From Hymenoscyphus infarciens (Eukaryota; Ascomycota; Leotiomycetes; Helotiales; Helotiaceae): DNA of 64,000 nt. The notes beneath the pieces are model-generated. The model worked only from the letters and a program-made list of their open reading frames with translations. It did not search any database and was not told where the DNA came from. The DNA is taken from the NCBI GenBank assembly GCA_001414345.1, contig LLCB01000018.1, positions 297,522 to 361,521 of the forward strand. The letters are read 5' to 3'. The translations under genes were made by a program, and so were the position numbers. Shown here in pieces: positions 1-10,077 of this stretch. Position 1 is the stretch's first letter. Each line of letters opens with the position of its first letter.

Positions 1-936
1 CCGGTTGAATGTGTCATGAAATCTTTCGTCAACAAGAGGATCCTCGGTGATTGAGAAGATCGTTAATAGATAAGTTGGCAGAGCATTTGTATAAAGCTTT
101 TGTTGCGCCAGTCGATCTCCTTCCTTTTTAAGTTTATGTGATTGTTGGAGGGCTTGAGAGGTAGTCATTGGAGGAAGATTGGACGCTTCTATTAACTCCT
201 TGGTTTTTTCGGGATTGAGTCCATTAACGATTATTTCTCGGGGGTAAACCAAAATCTCAGGCTGTGGACCACCCAAACCTCGAGGGTTGTCTATGTACGC
301 GTAATGGAATTTTCTCAAGCCTTTTGAGAGATCGGCCAGCATATTTGCTCGCCATGGAGCTCCGTAGTATTTGCTTGTGGTATTAAAGTCAAAAGTAACT
401 TTGACAATAGGTACTCTGAACTTATAATTGCCCCGTTGATTTCGGTTGGGGTATTTTTGGTGATAGCAAAGGGCATTGATGAGCGTTATGAGACGTGGTA
501 AATATCGACCTGCCATGACTGCATATGTCTTACCATCTACAATTGACCTCCATCCCCTTCCGGTTGCCCAGTCACTAGGTTGGCCATCATGGGGGTCAAA
601 ATCGACGTGCAAAGCGGCGTTGAAGTCTCGATGTTCTCGGAATTCCACCGGGACCACCCTGGGAAGGTACTCTCTGAGAAGGTAGTCACCGTCTCCACCG
701 TAAAGCGATTCAAGCGATATAAGGTTGTTTTCTTGGTGAAAGCACTCCCGAGCTTCGGTTCGAATTCGCTTACTGACATTCAGCAAGGAATGGTGGTTGC
801 CTACATCCCATGTCATTTTTGCTGGCCAACGGGCATTGAGATTGTCCGAATAGTATGTATTGTTATCGACTGAAAGGAGTTCCGCAAAGATCTTGTCCCT
901 GATCTCCCGTGGGATTGTCGTCAAGGTCGGAGACAT
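1..936 (-). CDS. Fungal PREIR-type (2EXR/F-box-like) protein, 3' end cut by window edge
   Basis: An uninterrupted frame of 312 codons runs from an ATG at 936 to the left edge without a stop, so the protein is at least 312 residues and its C terminus is missing. It opens with a TIPREIRDKIFAELLSVD segment, the start typical of fungal 2EXR/F-box-like proteins of unknown biochemical role. The last 60 visible residues (around SHKLKKEGDRLAQQKLYTNA) look helical and repeat-like. The protein at 20297-21541 has the same plan (LPREIRNMIWDEALSVE at the start, a related helical stretch later), so the two are probably paralogues. No intron is needed. The function is unknown. That it is a real gene rests on the long open frame and the matching paralogue. 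Confidence 0.75.
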   Translation of the reverse strand, partial: MSPTLTTIPREIRDKIFAELLSVDNNTYYSDNLNARWPAKMTWDVGNHHSLLNVSKRIRTEARECFHQENNLISLESLYGGDGDYLLREYLPRVVPVEFREHRDFNAALHVDFDPHDGQPSDWATGRGWRSIVDGKTYAVMAGRYLPRLITLINALCYHQKYPNRNQRGNYKFRVPIVKVTFDFNTTSKYYGAPWRANMLADLSKGLRKFHYAYIDNPRGLGGPQPEILVYPREIIVNGLNPEKTKELIEASNLPPMTTSQALQQSHKLKKEGDRLAQQKLYTNALPTYLLTIFSITEDPLVDERFHDTFNR

Positions 937-2193
937 GTTGACGAGAGTAGTTGTGTAGAACTGGAAGCATCAACGAGTTGGATATCCAGCTATGTTCTTT
1001 GGACTTGAACAAAGTTTGATGAAGGCGTATCAGTCTTGATGGAGAGTAAGAGAAGTGTTTGAAGTCGGCAAAATTAGAAGACCAGCTAAGGTGCACAACC
1101 CCTTATTAAAATACTTTTTGCAGAAAACCGATGCAGGTTTCACACCCACCCGCTAGAGAGAATAACTTTGAGCTGTATAGGGCTGGATCACTCGCATAGC
1201 CTCTCTGTTTAATCACAGCCAAACCAATCACTGCTCTTTTTTCTGAAGCAGCAACACTCATTGTTGTAAAAGTAAATGCTCGTAAAGGAATGAATATCTG
1301 GAAACGAAGGATATAATCATGTCCGAAATCAGCAAGAGAAAAACGGTCATTTGCCATCCAATAAGATTAACCTTGGATGCTTGATTCAACATTCATCCTT
1401 CACTTAAAATATTTGGGGTTTTGGTTGCATTTTACTCATTGGTCTCTAAGGTACTTCTCGGCGGGGGTTCCCCGCTATGGACACCGGAACCCCGAAGCTG
1501 TACAATGAAGGTAGGTACTAAATAGAAGCAGTGATTGCATAATATATCTAAGGGAGGCCAATAGTAGCTGGGTAGTAGTTTAATCCCAAACACAATAACA
1601 CACTTAAAAGATTCTAAAATATCGACTTATTCCCTCTGAAACTTACTTTGTTAAGAGGACCCTGTGCCACGAGGAAAATTGTATTTAGTGCCGGATTGTA
1701 CGGCTCTTAACTCGCTTCGCTGGGGGAATGGAAAGCCTTTGTGTGCTTTGGTTTCCCTTCCACTCACCTGGAGTTGAAAAATTCTCTTTTCGGGTGCCTT
1801 TTGCTCATTCCCACGAATCCCATAGTTAAACTATCCTCAATTTGATCATCAATTTTCGAATTCTACGTTTCTATTCACTCTGGGAGTTTGCATTTCTATT
1901 TTGTGATCCCCTGGCCAACCATTTTCAGGTTTGGTAAACACCGAGTATCTCAGAACAATTCGAAAATATTACCCAACTGCTTATAACTTATATAACCCAA
2001 TTCACTCTCTACATCTTTACAAGTCCTATACACCGCCATGTCTTTATCACTCAAGCTTGACTTCGAGATGACGCCCGAGCTCGAAGGTATTCTCAAACGG
2101 GAAGTTCAGGCACCCGGTCACTGTCACATACATCCCTCCCTACCCCCCGATACGAATATCATAGAAGCTTAACCCTTTCTTTGCGATCCGGCA
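937..2193. other. Intergenic region with a small inverted repeat
   Basis: No convincing gene is visible. A GC-rich inverted repeat lies at 1464-1493 (GGGGTTCC, a 14-nt loop, GGAACCCC), and a second, overlapping hairpin with arms GCGGGG/CCCCGC. An ATG at 2038 opens a 44-codon frame ending before 2175; it may be an upstream ORF or a lost exon of the next gene, but I could not join it in frame. Confidence 0.4.
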
Positions 2194-2642
2194 ATGAAAC
2201 TTCCTGAGCCCGACGATGAGAATGCGCTTGTGGCATGGCTTGGGCTTAATGAGAACGTTTCCAAAGGAGTACTAGATGACTACAAAGAACGTCTTGCTGA
2301 CAACGTCGCGGAGGAGTTCCCAGTTTTGAGAGAACCGGAAAACCCGGGGGCAACCTTGGTGCATAATCTTGCTATGGTGTTCCAGGCCAATATTGACCAG
2401 CAATGGCAGTGGGAGGAAGCAGAAGACTTTGGTATGTACAATCCACAATCCCCAATCCCCAATTCATATCCATTTTGCTGATTTATGTTGTGGAAATAGA
2501 AGGATATGTGAATTTGGCATTTTATATGGGTCTAAAGCCCGATTTGCATTGTATTGTGAATTGCATCCGGAGAAAAAATGTGCGGTTGGGGAAAGGGAGC
2601 AATGGTATAATGTCCCGCCGGTGCCTCACGTTTCCGATTTAA
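2194..2642 (+). CDS. Doubtful small two-exon gene, unknown function
   Basis: Exon 1 (2194-2431) encodes an acidic 79-residue stretch starting MKLPEPDDENALVAWLGL. A good intron follows (2432-2499, GTATGT donor, CTGAT branch site, AATAG acceptor), and exon 2 continues EGYVNLAFYMG to a stop at 2642. An overlapping frame in exon 2 stays open to 2752 and looks at least as protein-like (ending in a charged LIRLWRDREEY helix); it can be reached by a later acceptor near 2535. So either the acceptor is misjudged or a frameshift has occurred. No family is recognised. A shorter frame from 2038 may be a 5' exon. I treat this as a possible gene or young pseudogene. Confidence 0.3.
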
Positions 2643-2953
2643 CGAGAGAATACGCCTCTACGTTAATACGGTTATGGAGAGATAGAGAGGAGTACAGATC
2701 ATTGATAGAAAAGAAGACGACAGAGGACGAAAATAGGGAGGTTGCTACATAAGCCAGCCTATTTACAGTTTGTGAGTGCTATTGAAATATAATTGGATGT
2801 ATAATTCAAGAATTTAGACCGATTTTTCTGCGTGTGATATTCTTCTTCACTTTTTGGTGGAGTGATTAGGCTGGTTGTACTGGTAGGACGAGGATATTAA
2901 CTGATTGAAATCCGGATGTTTAGGCACCTGCTCCACTAATCCTAGCACACTAT

Positions 2954-4767
2954 CTATAAAAGACTAATCTCAATCCCCGTCGTCTCCCTAACATCCTCAA
3001 TAATTTCCCGCGCAGAAGTGATGATCGCGCCACCATCCAATTTCTGAATAACCGTCCCAACCCACTCCTTTTGCTGGTTTATCACCATACTGCCCGAATC
3101 TCCTCCATTGACCATATGTGCAGCACCTTGGTTTTCAATATAGTACTCTCTGGTCTTTTTTTTGCTGCCCCAATGAACGCAGGTCTCAAGGTCGTTCAAA
3201 ATACCAGCGGTGGCGCCCGTCGTTCTACCATGCTTCGCTACCCATGCCCCAATTTTGGGGTCTGTAATTCTCGTAACACATTCTCCCTCCTCTACTTCGT
3301 AACGACCGTTAGCTGGGAGTTGTTCCGAATTGAACTTGTCTGGTACTGGTGAGTTTGAGACCTCAAGCTCTTGGTTCTTTAACTTTACGATCGCCCAGTC
3401 CATTCTATGACCTCTCTCGTTCGCTCTTTGATACCCTGAGGCATAAACCACGTTTCCGAGTCCACCTCCAGATGCATATTCTTTGATGCTCTTTAACACC
3501 GCCGCGAACTTTCCTTTCGAGTCTTCTCCGCTGGAAATTATCCTCTCTAGTTCGGGAATAGTAACCGCAGCATCATAATTTGAGGGATACTCGACGGTTA
3601 TCGGTCTTGTGATAGGCTCTCCGTCTAAGCCGATTCCGAATTTATCGTGATGTTTTCGATTCTGATGATTCTGGGATATGACATGATAACAAGTAATAAA
3701 TCCCTTCTCCGGTACGTTTTCGTCGCCTTTCCGCATACTCACAAAAACACCGAGGCTTCCTGCTGAAGTGTTGTCAAGTTTCGAGCCAATGGAAGCTCCG
3801 TTCGTCGGGATTTTAGGTAAATAAAGAAGCGGGAGCGGTTTGCAGTCCTTGTATTCTTCTGACAGACAGAACTGTGGTCCACCAGGTACTAACTCCAACG
3901 CGATAGGATCCTTGGTACTCTCGAGGACATCCTTCAGGTTTTTCTCAATAAATTCCCAAAGACTCCGAGTTTTGGGTGGTATGTACACCATAACCGTTGG
4001 TATTCTATCGATCAGTTGTTCAGCTGGACCTCTCAGGGTATAGCTGATGGCCGCCCAGTTTTCTCCGCATATGCTGGGGACTGCTTCCTCCAGCTTATCT
4101 CGAATAGCGCGGAGGGAAGAGGAGTCTGGGGTGTTCGGGAGGACTGCAGAGGAGATGTCTTTATACATAAGACTAGTATTTCTGATCTCCACTCTCATTT
4201 TCTCCCCGTAGTTTCGGTTCCTAATCTCAATATCGAGGCGTTCCTGGAGCAGTGTAGCAGCGAAGTCCCACTTTAATACATTCTCGTCTGTAGTAGTAAT
4301 AACAAACGTGTCTTTGTATAATCTGCGATCGCTTTGTGGGGAGAGGCGGTGGAAGAATATGTTTTCAAAGTCAAGTCCCGTTTCTTTGAGAGTTTGAGTA
4401 ATGAGAGGGCGGAGGTCTTCGAATAATGCTCTGGCTTCGCTCGAAGGCGGTTCGGTGTTGAATGGCCAAGGAATAGTGTAGTGAGACCCTGGGCCTACTC
4501 GATAACGGTCTTTTGTGGAATGGTAAAATTCGATGCTGCAAGCACCTGTTGCTATTGAATTTTGTTAGTCATTTCCTTAAATTATTTTGTGTCTAACATA
4601 CCGGCATCGTAATCCTCAGAAGACGAGGCCCTTGGCGCAAACTCTCTGGTAAGCACGCCCATGGTGAAGAGTGTTGTTGCGAATGTGATTTCAAAGTGAG
4701 TTTGTTTTGGAGAGGTTTTGGGAGTTATTTCAATGGTGGTTGTCCAAACGTCAGAATAGAGAGACAC
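2954..4767 (-). CDS. Trypsin-fold (S1-like) serine protease-like protein, intracellular
   Basis: Two exons join in frame: 4602-4767 and 2954-4551, with a 50-nt intron (GTATGT donor, TGACTAAC branch site, AATAG acceptor), giving 587 residues. The C-terminal half carries the elements of a trypsin-like fold: His about 345 in ITCYHVIS, candidate Asp residues at about 382 (YDAAV) and 440 (MDWAIV), a KHGRTTGATAG strand, and the nucleophile Ser about 541 in NGGDSGS. The N-terminal 300 residues are not recognised. I see no signal peptide, so it is probably cytoplasmic or nuclear, unlike secreted trypsins. An internal Met at 4660 could be the true start. The substrate is unknown. In filamentous fungi such domains sit in many uncharacterised proteins. 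Confidence 0.8.
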
Positions 4768-6345
4768 TAAGTAAAGGGTATGACATGGAGTAGTCTAGCC
4801 CGCAAAAGGCCGAGCTACTTCCGCCACGGCCATGTACCACCTTAGCTTTTCCCGCTGCTCTCTACAGAACTCCCCACCATGACGCACAGGTTTAGTGTGA
4901 GAAATAATTGTTAAGAGGAGAATATTGTGGTTTCGTATGATAGGGGGATATCTGATGCCTTTTAAATTAAATTCATTGGTATATTATAGTTATGTCAAGA
5001 ACAGTACAAGTTGTTACTAGTGCACTCTTCCAGCCTACTTACTTACTTTTATTACGACGTAATCTCCGTAGAAGACTAAATTAAGCTTTCCTTCGACCTA
5101 GAGCGCTCTATACTAGTGAAATAGAATTATCTATGGAGCGAAATACATAATAACTAAATTCTCTTAGTACTCCAAGTATTTGTCTTTTCTTTCTCCTAAC
5201 TTATTTAAGAATCTTCTCTAGGTCTTTGAAATTCCTAGGAATATAAAATTAACTTAGAGTATGAAATACTCTTATACTATTTATTAGTTTCTTCTTATAA
5301 AAAAGAGAAAGGCCTTCTAATGCTTAAGCTAAGATTTTCACTTTTATATTTATCTACTAAGAAGATTGTTTTACTAATAAATCATATTATAACATTTGTA
5401 GACTTATATAAGAGACCTAGCCATCAGCGCTCGGTCTCTATCAAAGTTCTCATCACGCTACTTATCCTGCAAACTACCCCAAGTTTACGACCTCCGACAT
5501 CTAAAAAAAAAATCAAAGAATCAAGACTTTATGTTTCTCAACCCCTCAACTACTTTCAACCACCCAAGGCGAGAACCGTAATTTTTTACTAGGAATTTAC
5601 AAACTACTATAATTCCAGCAAAGCTTCCTATACTACCCTTAGCTTCAACTATATCACCACTGTAGTATCAAATTCCGGATGCAGAGAAAGTTCGTATGGC
5701 TACAAATATCAAGTCATTACACGAGAAAGCGGGGTGGCGGGGTCTTTGTCTTGAACCATGGGTATCACGGTTGGGTATCACGGTCAGCCAGCAATATAGC
5801 CTTCCAAGCCCACCTCTCATCACAATCTTCGCAAAGTAGAAAATTCGCACATACATATGGGCAGATATACCTATACAACACGAAGACAAAACTGCAAGAA
5901 GGCCTTTTAGTCGAATCGCCCAATCCCACAATTGGTGGAACAAAATACAGCCAGATGACAAAGCCTCACACCCCCTCGGCTCATCCAATCTATTAATAGC
6001 CTCCTATTTCATATCTTCAACAATTTCAAGCACCGAGAGTTACACGTAAAACTAGTAGGTGGTGCCAGAACCCTGAACTGAGCGTGCACACCATTCAATG
6101 CAGTCACTGCGAGAACAGAATATACAGGAGGTAGCACACATTTCAATTTGTCTGCAAAGAGGTATCTCCAAGATTTTCCATCTACCATACATACAACCCA
6201 AGAACCCCATGCAATCTATCCAAAGCCAAATCCAAATCCACAAACACAAAAAGAAAAATAAAAGTAAAGCCGCCTGGGTCGCATCCAAATCATTAACCCC
6301 CCACATAAATACACTCCACCATTACATCTCATTCTCGCCCCATAT
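4768..6345. other. AT-rich intergenic block, probable decayed repeat
   Basis: From about 4900 to 5690 the sequence is very rich in A, T and TA steps, with stops in all frames and isolated GC-containing words such as CCTAGAGCGC. That pattern fits an old repeat eroded by RIP. From 5690 to 6345 composition returns to normal; this part is downstream of the phosphate transporter and probably holds its 3' untranslated region. Short open frames here have no protein-like character. Confidence 0.5.
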
Positions 6346-8317
6346 TTAAGTACCCTTGAAATGAGGAGCATTAAGCACAATCCCCATAAGCACACCCGCC
6401 ATCGTTCCTGCGATAGGAATCGTCATAATCCAACTCAGCAACAAGAGTCCCACACGCTGGAAGTTCACAGCCTTGAGAGTTCCGTTGCAGAGTCCGACTC
6501 CGACAGTGGCGCCGGTGATACACATAGATGTGGAGACTGGCAGAGAGAATTGCGAGAAGACGAGGACGGTTATGGCGGCGCCCATTTCCATGGAGCAGCC
6601 TCGGGAGGGGGAGTGGTAGGTGATTTTGTTGCCCATGACTGATTTACTTGTTAGCAGGGGAAAAAGGGAAAGGAGGAGGGAGGGAGAATTACCTTTCATG
6701 ATGTTATAACCATATGTAATAAGACCAACAGAAATCATGGCGGACAAAACTGCCAATTGCCAGACGGGAACTGGGGCCTTGGATTTAGAGGCGGTGCCAG
6801 TGTGCCATGACGAGTAGATCACAGCCCAAGGACCAACAGAGTTTCCAATATCATTAGCACCGTGCGCGAAAGAAGCAGTGCAAGCAGTCAAAACTTGGAT
6901 AAAGGAGTATGTGTGTTCGACCTCGTTGGAGTACTTCTCAGCATGGGCATAGACTCTTTCCATACGTTTCCCCTCTGGTGTACCTGAGATACCAGTTTGG
7001 GCAGCGTGGATATCGTAGTGCAAACCATAGAGCGCACCAACGACAATCATAGCTGGGAGACGCTTGAGAGCGATCATCATGTTTGCTCTCTCGTACATCT
7101 CACCAGGTCCGTAAGGGGTGTCGCGGAGGGTTCGCATGGCCCAACCGAACGGTCCACGCTTGAGGCAGAGTTTGGCGTTGAGTTTGGCTTCACCTTCTGC
7201 TCGGAGGTCCTCATAGGTTCGGGTGTTGGTTGCTTGGGTTTCGGCTGCGACGAGACGCTTCTCGTTCTGCTCAGTGGCGGAGGAGGCGGTGGTGATTGGC
7301 ATCTCACCCTTGTGGACTTCATCATCACTGATGGAATCTGGAGAGTGGGAGGAGGTAGCGGTGGTTGGGAGGTCATCTTCTTGGACGACAGCGTAGTTGG
7401 GGACTGCGGAGCGGTCGGTGTGAGCTGGAGCAGGACGCTTGAAGAGGAGAGGTCCTTGGATGAACATCCACCACTTGACGGTGGGATCCTTCTTGACGAT
7501 TCTGGAATGGACAAATGGAACAAAGAAGATGCAAGCGAGCGCGAAGACACCACCACCAGTACCCATGGTGACAGCAGCAACATACCACGCTGGCTTTTTG
7601 TTCAATCCGAGGTTAGGAGATCCCTTGTACACAATTGAAAGTGTACAGATGGTTCCTGCGACGAGGAAGAAAAATGGCGAAGTGTAGACAGCCCATGGGA
7701 TTGGGTTCTTGCGAACGTGGACCGTCAACTTGATGAGCATGAAGATGGTAGCAGCAAATCCAGCCGAGATGGCAGGAGCCATTCCAAGACCAGCAAAAAT
7801 GGCACCCAGTCCCTTTCCATCGTTCCATCCCCATTGAACGTTCTTAGCACCAACAGTTGCAACACCAACACCTGCAACTGCTGAGATGAGGGAGTAAGTT
7901 GAAGACACGTGGGCGGAGTGTCGCGTACACCACATGACCCAAGAGGAAGCAGCAGCGAGAGCGCAAGTGAAAGCAAGCATCTGAACGCCAGCATCTCCCT
8001 TGAAAGCAGTCACTGGGATAATTCCGTTCTTGATTGTTTCTGCCGTTCGTGCTCCGACAGTGATGGCTCCTAGCATTTCAAATATTGTACCGAAAACCAT
8101 CGCTTGTCGGTATGTGATGGATCTCGACGAGACACTGGTAGCCCAGGAGTTTGCAACATCGTCTGCAGAGAAAAACTAATTAGAAAATGCAATTTCCCGA
8201 AGCGAGGCCACAAAATATGGAATACGAGGACTACTTACTTGCACCATTGTTGTAGGCGTCGAGCATGGCAAAGAAAGTGCCAATGACGAACACATAGGTA
8301 TACTGTTCGAGAACCAT
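6346..8317 (-). CDS. pho-4: Sodium/inorganic phosphate symporter, PiT family (PHO-4/Pho89)
   Basis: Three exons, 8239-8317, 6693-8162 and 6346-6638, encode 613 residues. The introns are 76 nt (GTAAGT...CTGCAG) and 54 nt (6639-6692, with a GCTAAC branch site); the second is a multiple of three and contains no stop, so it could be misread as coding. The protein is a plasma-membrane phosphate importer. Both inverted PiT signature repeats are present: GANDVANSW at residues 25-33 and GANDIGNSVG in the second half. Several hydrophobic segments flank a long hydrophilic central loop (about residues 250-370) rich in Ser and Thr. In Neurospora the orthologue is induced by phosphate starvation through NUC-1, and a CACGTG site lies about 700 bp upstream. 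The pairing of signatures and the length make this assignment strong. Confidence 0.95.
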
Positions 8318-10077
8318 ATTTGCGGTTGGCGATCAGTTGTCGTAGGTCGTTGAGGGATACTGAATACCAAGTCCAGCGGATAAAAGCAGAGAAAGAGACG
8401 CAGGTCTTCCTATATACTCTCTACCAGGGGCCAAGGCATACTCACACCCCTACCCTCCGAGGCATCAGCTCCATCCCTCTCGCCGCAGAGAAGGCTGTCC
8501 CGAGTACTCGTAAACAGACCATGGCCGCCCCGTCTGTCCCACGTTCTGATATCGAAGGCCCTTATTCGCGATAAGAAGCGTCCACTCTTCACTGGGATCC
8601 TCCTGTTGGCCTTGGCCGTACGGGCCTTCCGATTCAATTTGGCTTTGCCTCCAACTTCCATTTTTCAAATCCAATATTCCATAACTAAAATCCACGTATA
8701 AGCGACACCCACCCGGGAAGCCCCCCCCGTCGCAAGTTGGACTTACTTTTTTCTCGCTAAAGCACCGATTAGGCACCGATCGAGAACATGATAAGCAAAC
8801 TCTGGCTAATGTGGCTCGCTTGGCAAGTTTGCTTATATAGTAATGGCTCAAGTGAAGAGACTTTTTGGTGAAGAACGGGGAAATGTTGTGAGTTGTGAGT
8901 GGAATTGGCATGTCGTTCATGTATTTGCGCACTACTTGCGGGATGAGGCTCTTGGCGGGGTGTGGCTTCTGTGGCTTGATGCTTTGCATCTCCCTATAAG
9001 ACTTCTCTATTCCCCCACGTGGCCTTGGCAGAAAGGAGGGCGCCGCGGGCTTACAGACCTCACAGTCCCGCCAAGGCTCGGCGAGGCTGGGCAACCCTCG
9101 GGCGTGTTGGTTCAAGGATCCAATTGGGAGTTTGGGAGTCAGTGGAAGGAAATGGGAACCTGCAAAGGAACCTTCCATTGGACTTCTCAATGGTGAGGTG
9201 AGTTGGTGTGACATTCCATTTTGAAAGCACCTGCCCCCGTGCTCGGTCAATTTCAGAAACAACAGACCCTTTCCTGCATGTCATTTATATCAGGCAGGGC
9301 AGAGGCGATTCCCTCTCCCTCTCCTCTCTTCCCGTACCGAGTCCACGGTTCCTCCGTGCGTCAAGACAATCATCACATCACATTAATACACGCTCGTGGC
9401 AATTTTATGTCGGTATATTGCAAACCATCCAGTCTACAACACCATCACATGCCACACCCATTTGCTCCTAGGTACAAATAGGTGTCAAATCTGCTCTGCT
9501 CCAAATCTTCGTCCTGGCTCCTCCCCCAAACCCAATGCCAACAGTGTCCCTTAATATAGGCACTCCGCCCTCGAAATCTCAAAATAAAAGAAAGAACCCA
9601 GCTCATGGGGTGTATGTAATCATCTGACAGCCAACGATGTGCAGGGTCTAGCCACCAACCAGAAGCAAGCAGCTCAGCAACAACCACCGTTCCCCCAATA
9701 TCCGTAACATATACATAAGAAAGGTAAAGTAAAGTAAAGTGAAAAGACGGGAAAGCAGGCAGACTTTGTAGAGTGGATGATTTGTAACCCCGGCCAACTT
9801 CCGCAAAAACAAAATGAAAAGAAAGTCGCGCGTCAATAATATTTTTGGTCCAGAAATGAAGCAAGTCCGCACAATATTTTGTAAATGCAGCAATGAATCC
9901 CGCCCGGTGCCAGATTAAACGCCAAAGTGATCCGTGTGAAAACCCCGCCCCTCCGATTTGAGACCATAACCATAAACGCCGCGCTGAGGTCATGACATGA
10001 TGAGTGAAAAAAAAATGGTTCTATGTAGAACACAGTGTTCTGAAAATAGGCAACAAGAGTTGTAATCCAGATGGAAT
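8318..10077. other. Phosphate-transporter promoter plus rim15 3' flank
   Basis: This stretch lies between the start of the phosphate symporter and the stop of rim15, both minus. The part from 8318 to about 9300 should hold the transporter promoter and leader. The part from about 9400 to 10077 is probably the rim15 3' untranslated region, with a short AAAGT repeat at 9720-9742. Long minus-strand open frames here (8465-9262 and 9445-9993) have no family features. Confidence 0.5.
9016..9021. promoter_or_regulatory. CACGTG E-box, candidate NUC-1/Pho4 site
   Basis: The palindrome CACGTG is seen at 9016-9021, 695 bp upstream of the phosphate symporter start. NUC-1 of Neurospora and Pho4 of yeast bind this core in phosphate-repressible promoters. 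A single hexamer is expected by chance every few kilobases, so only its place in front of this gene supports it. Confidence 0.4.

Noticed and set aside
6052..6306. Minus-strand hydrophobic, Cys- and Trp-rich 84-codon frame
   Set aside because: It sits in the 3' flank of the phosphate symporter and comes from A/C-rich low-complexity sequence on the other strand.
6997..7638. Plus-strand open frame of 213 codons
   Set aside because: It is antisense to the well-supported phosphate symporter and is a shadow of its codon pattern.
8465..9262. Minus-strand open frame of 265 codons
   Set aside because: It covers the phosphate-transporter promoter and leader; composition is Ser/Pro/Lys-rich and incoherent, with no conserved motif.
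9445..9993. Minus-strand open frame of 182 codons
   Set aside because: It lies directly downstream of rim15 on the same strand, is Trp/His-rich without domain features, and fits a 3' untranslated region.
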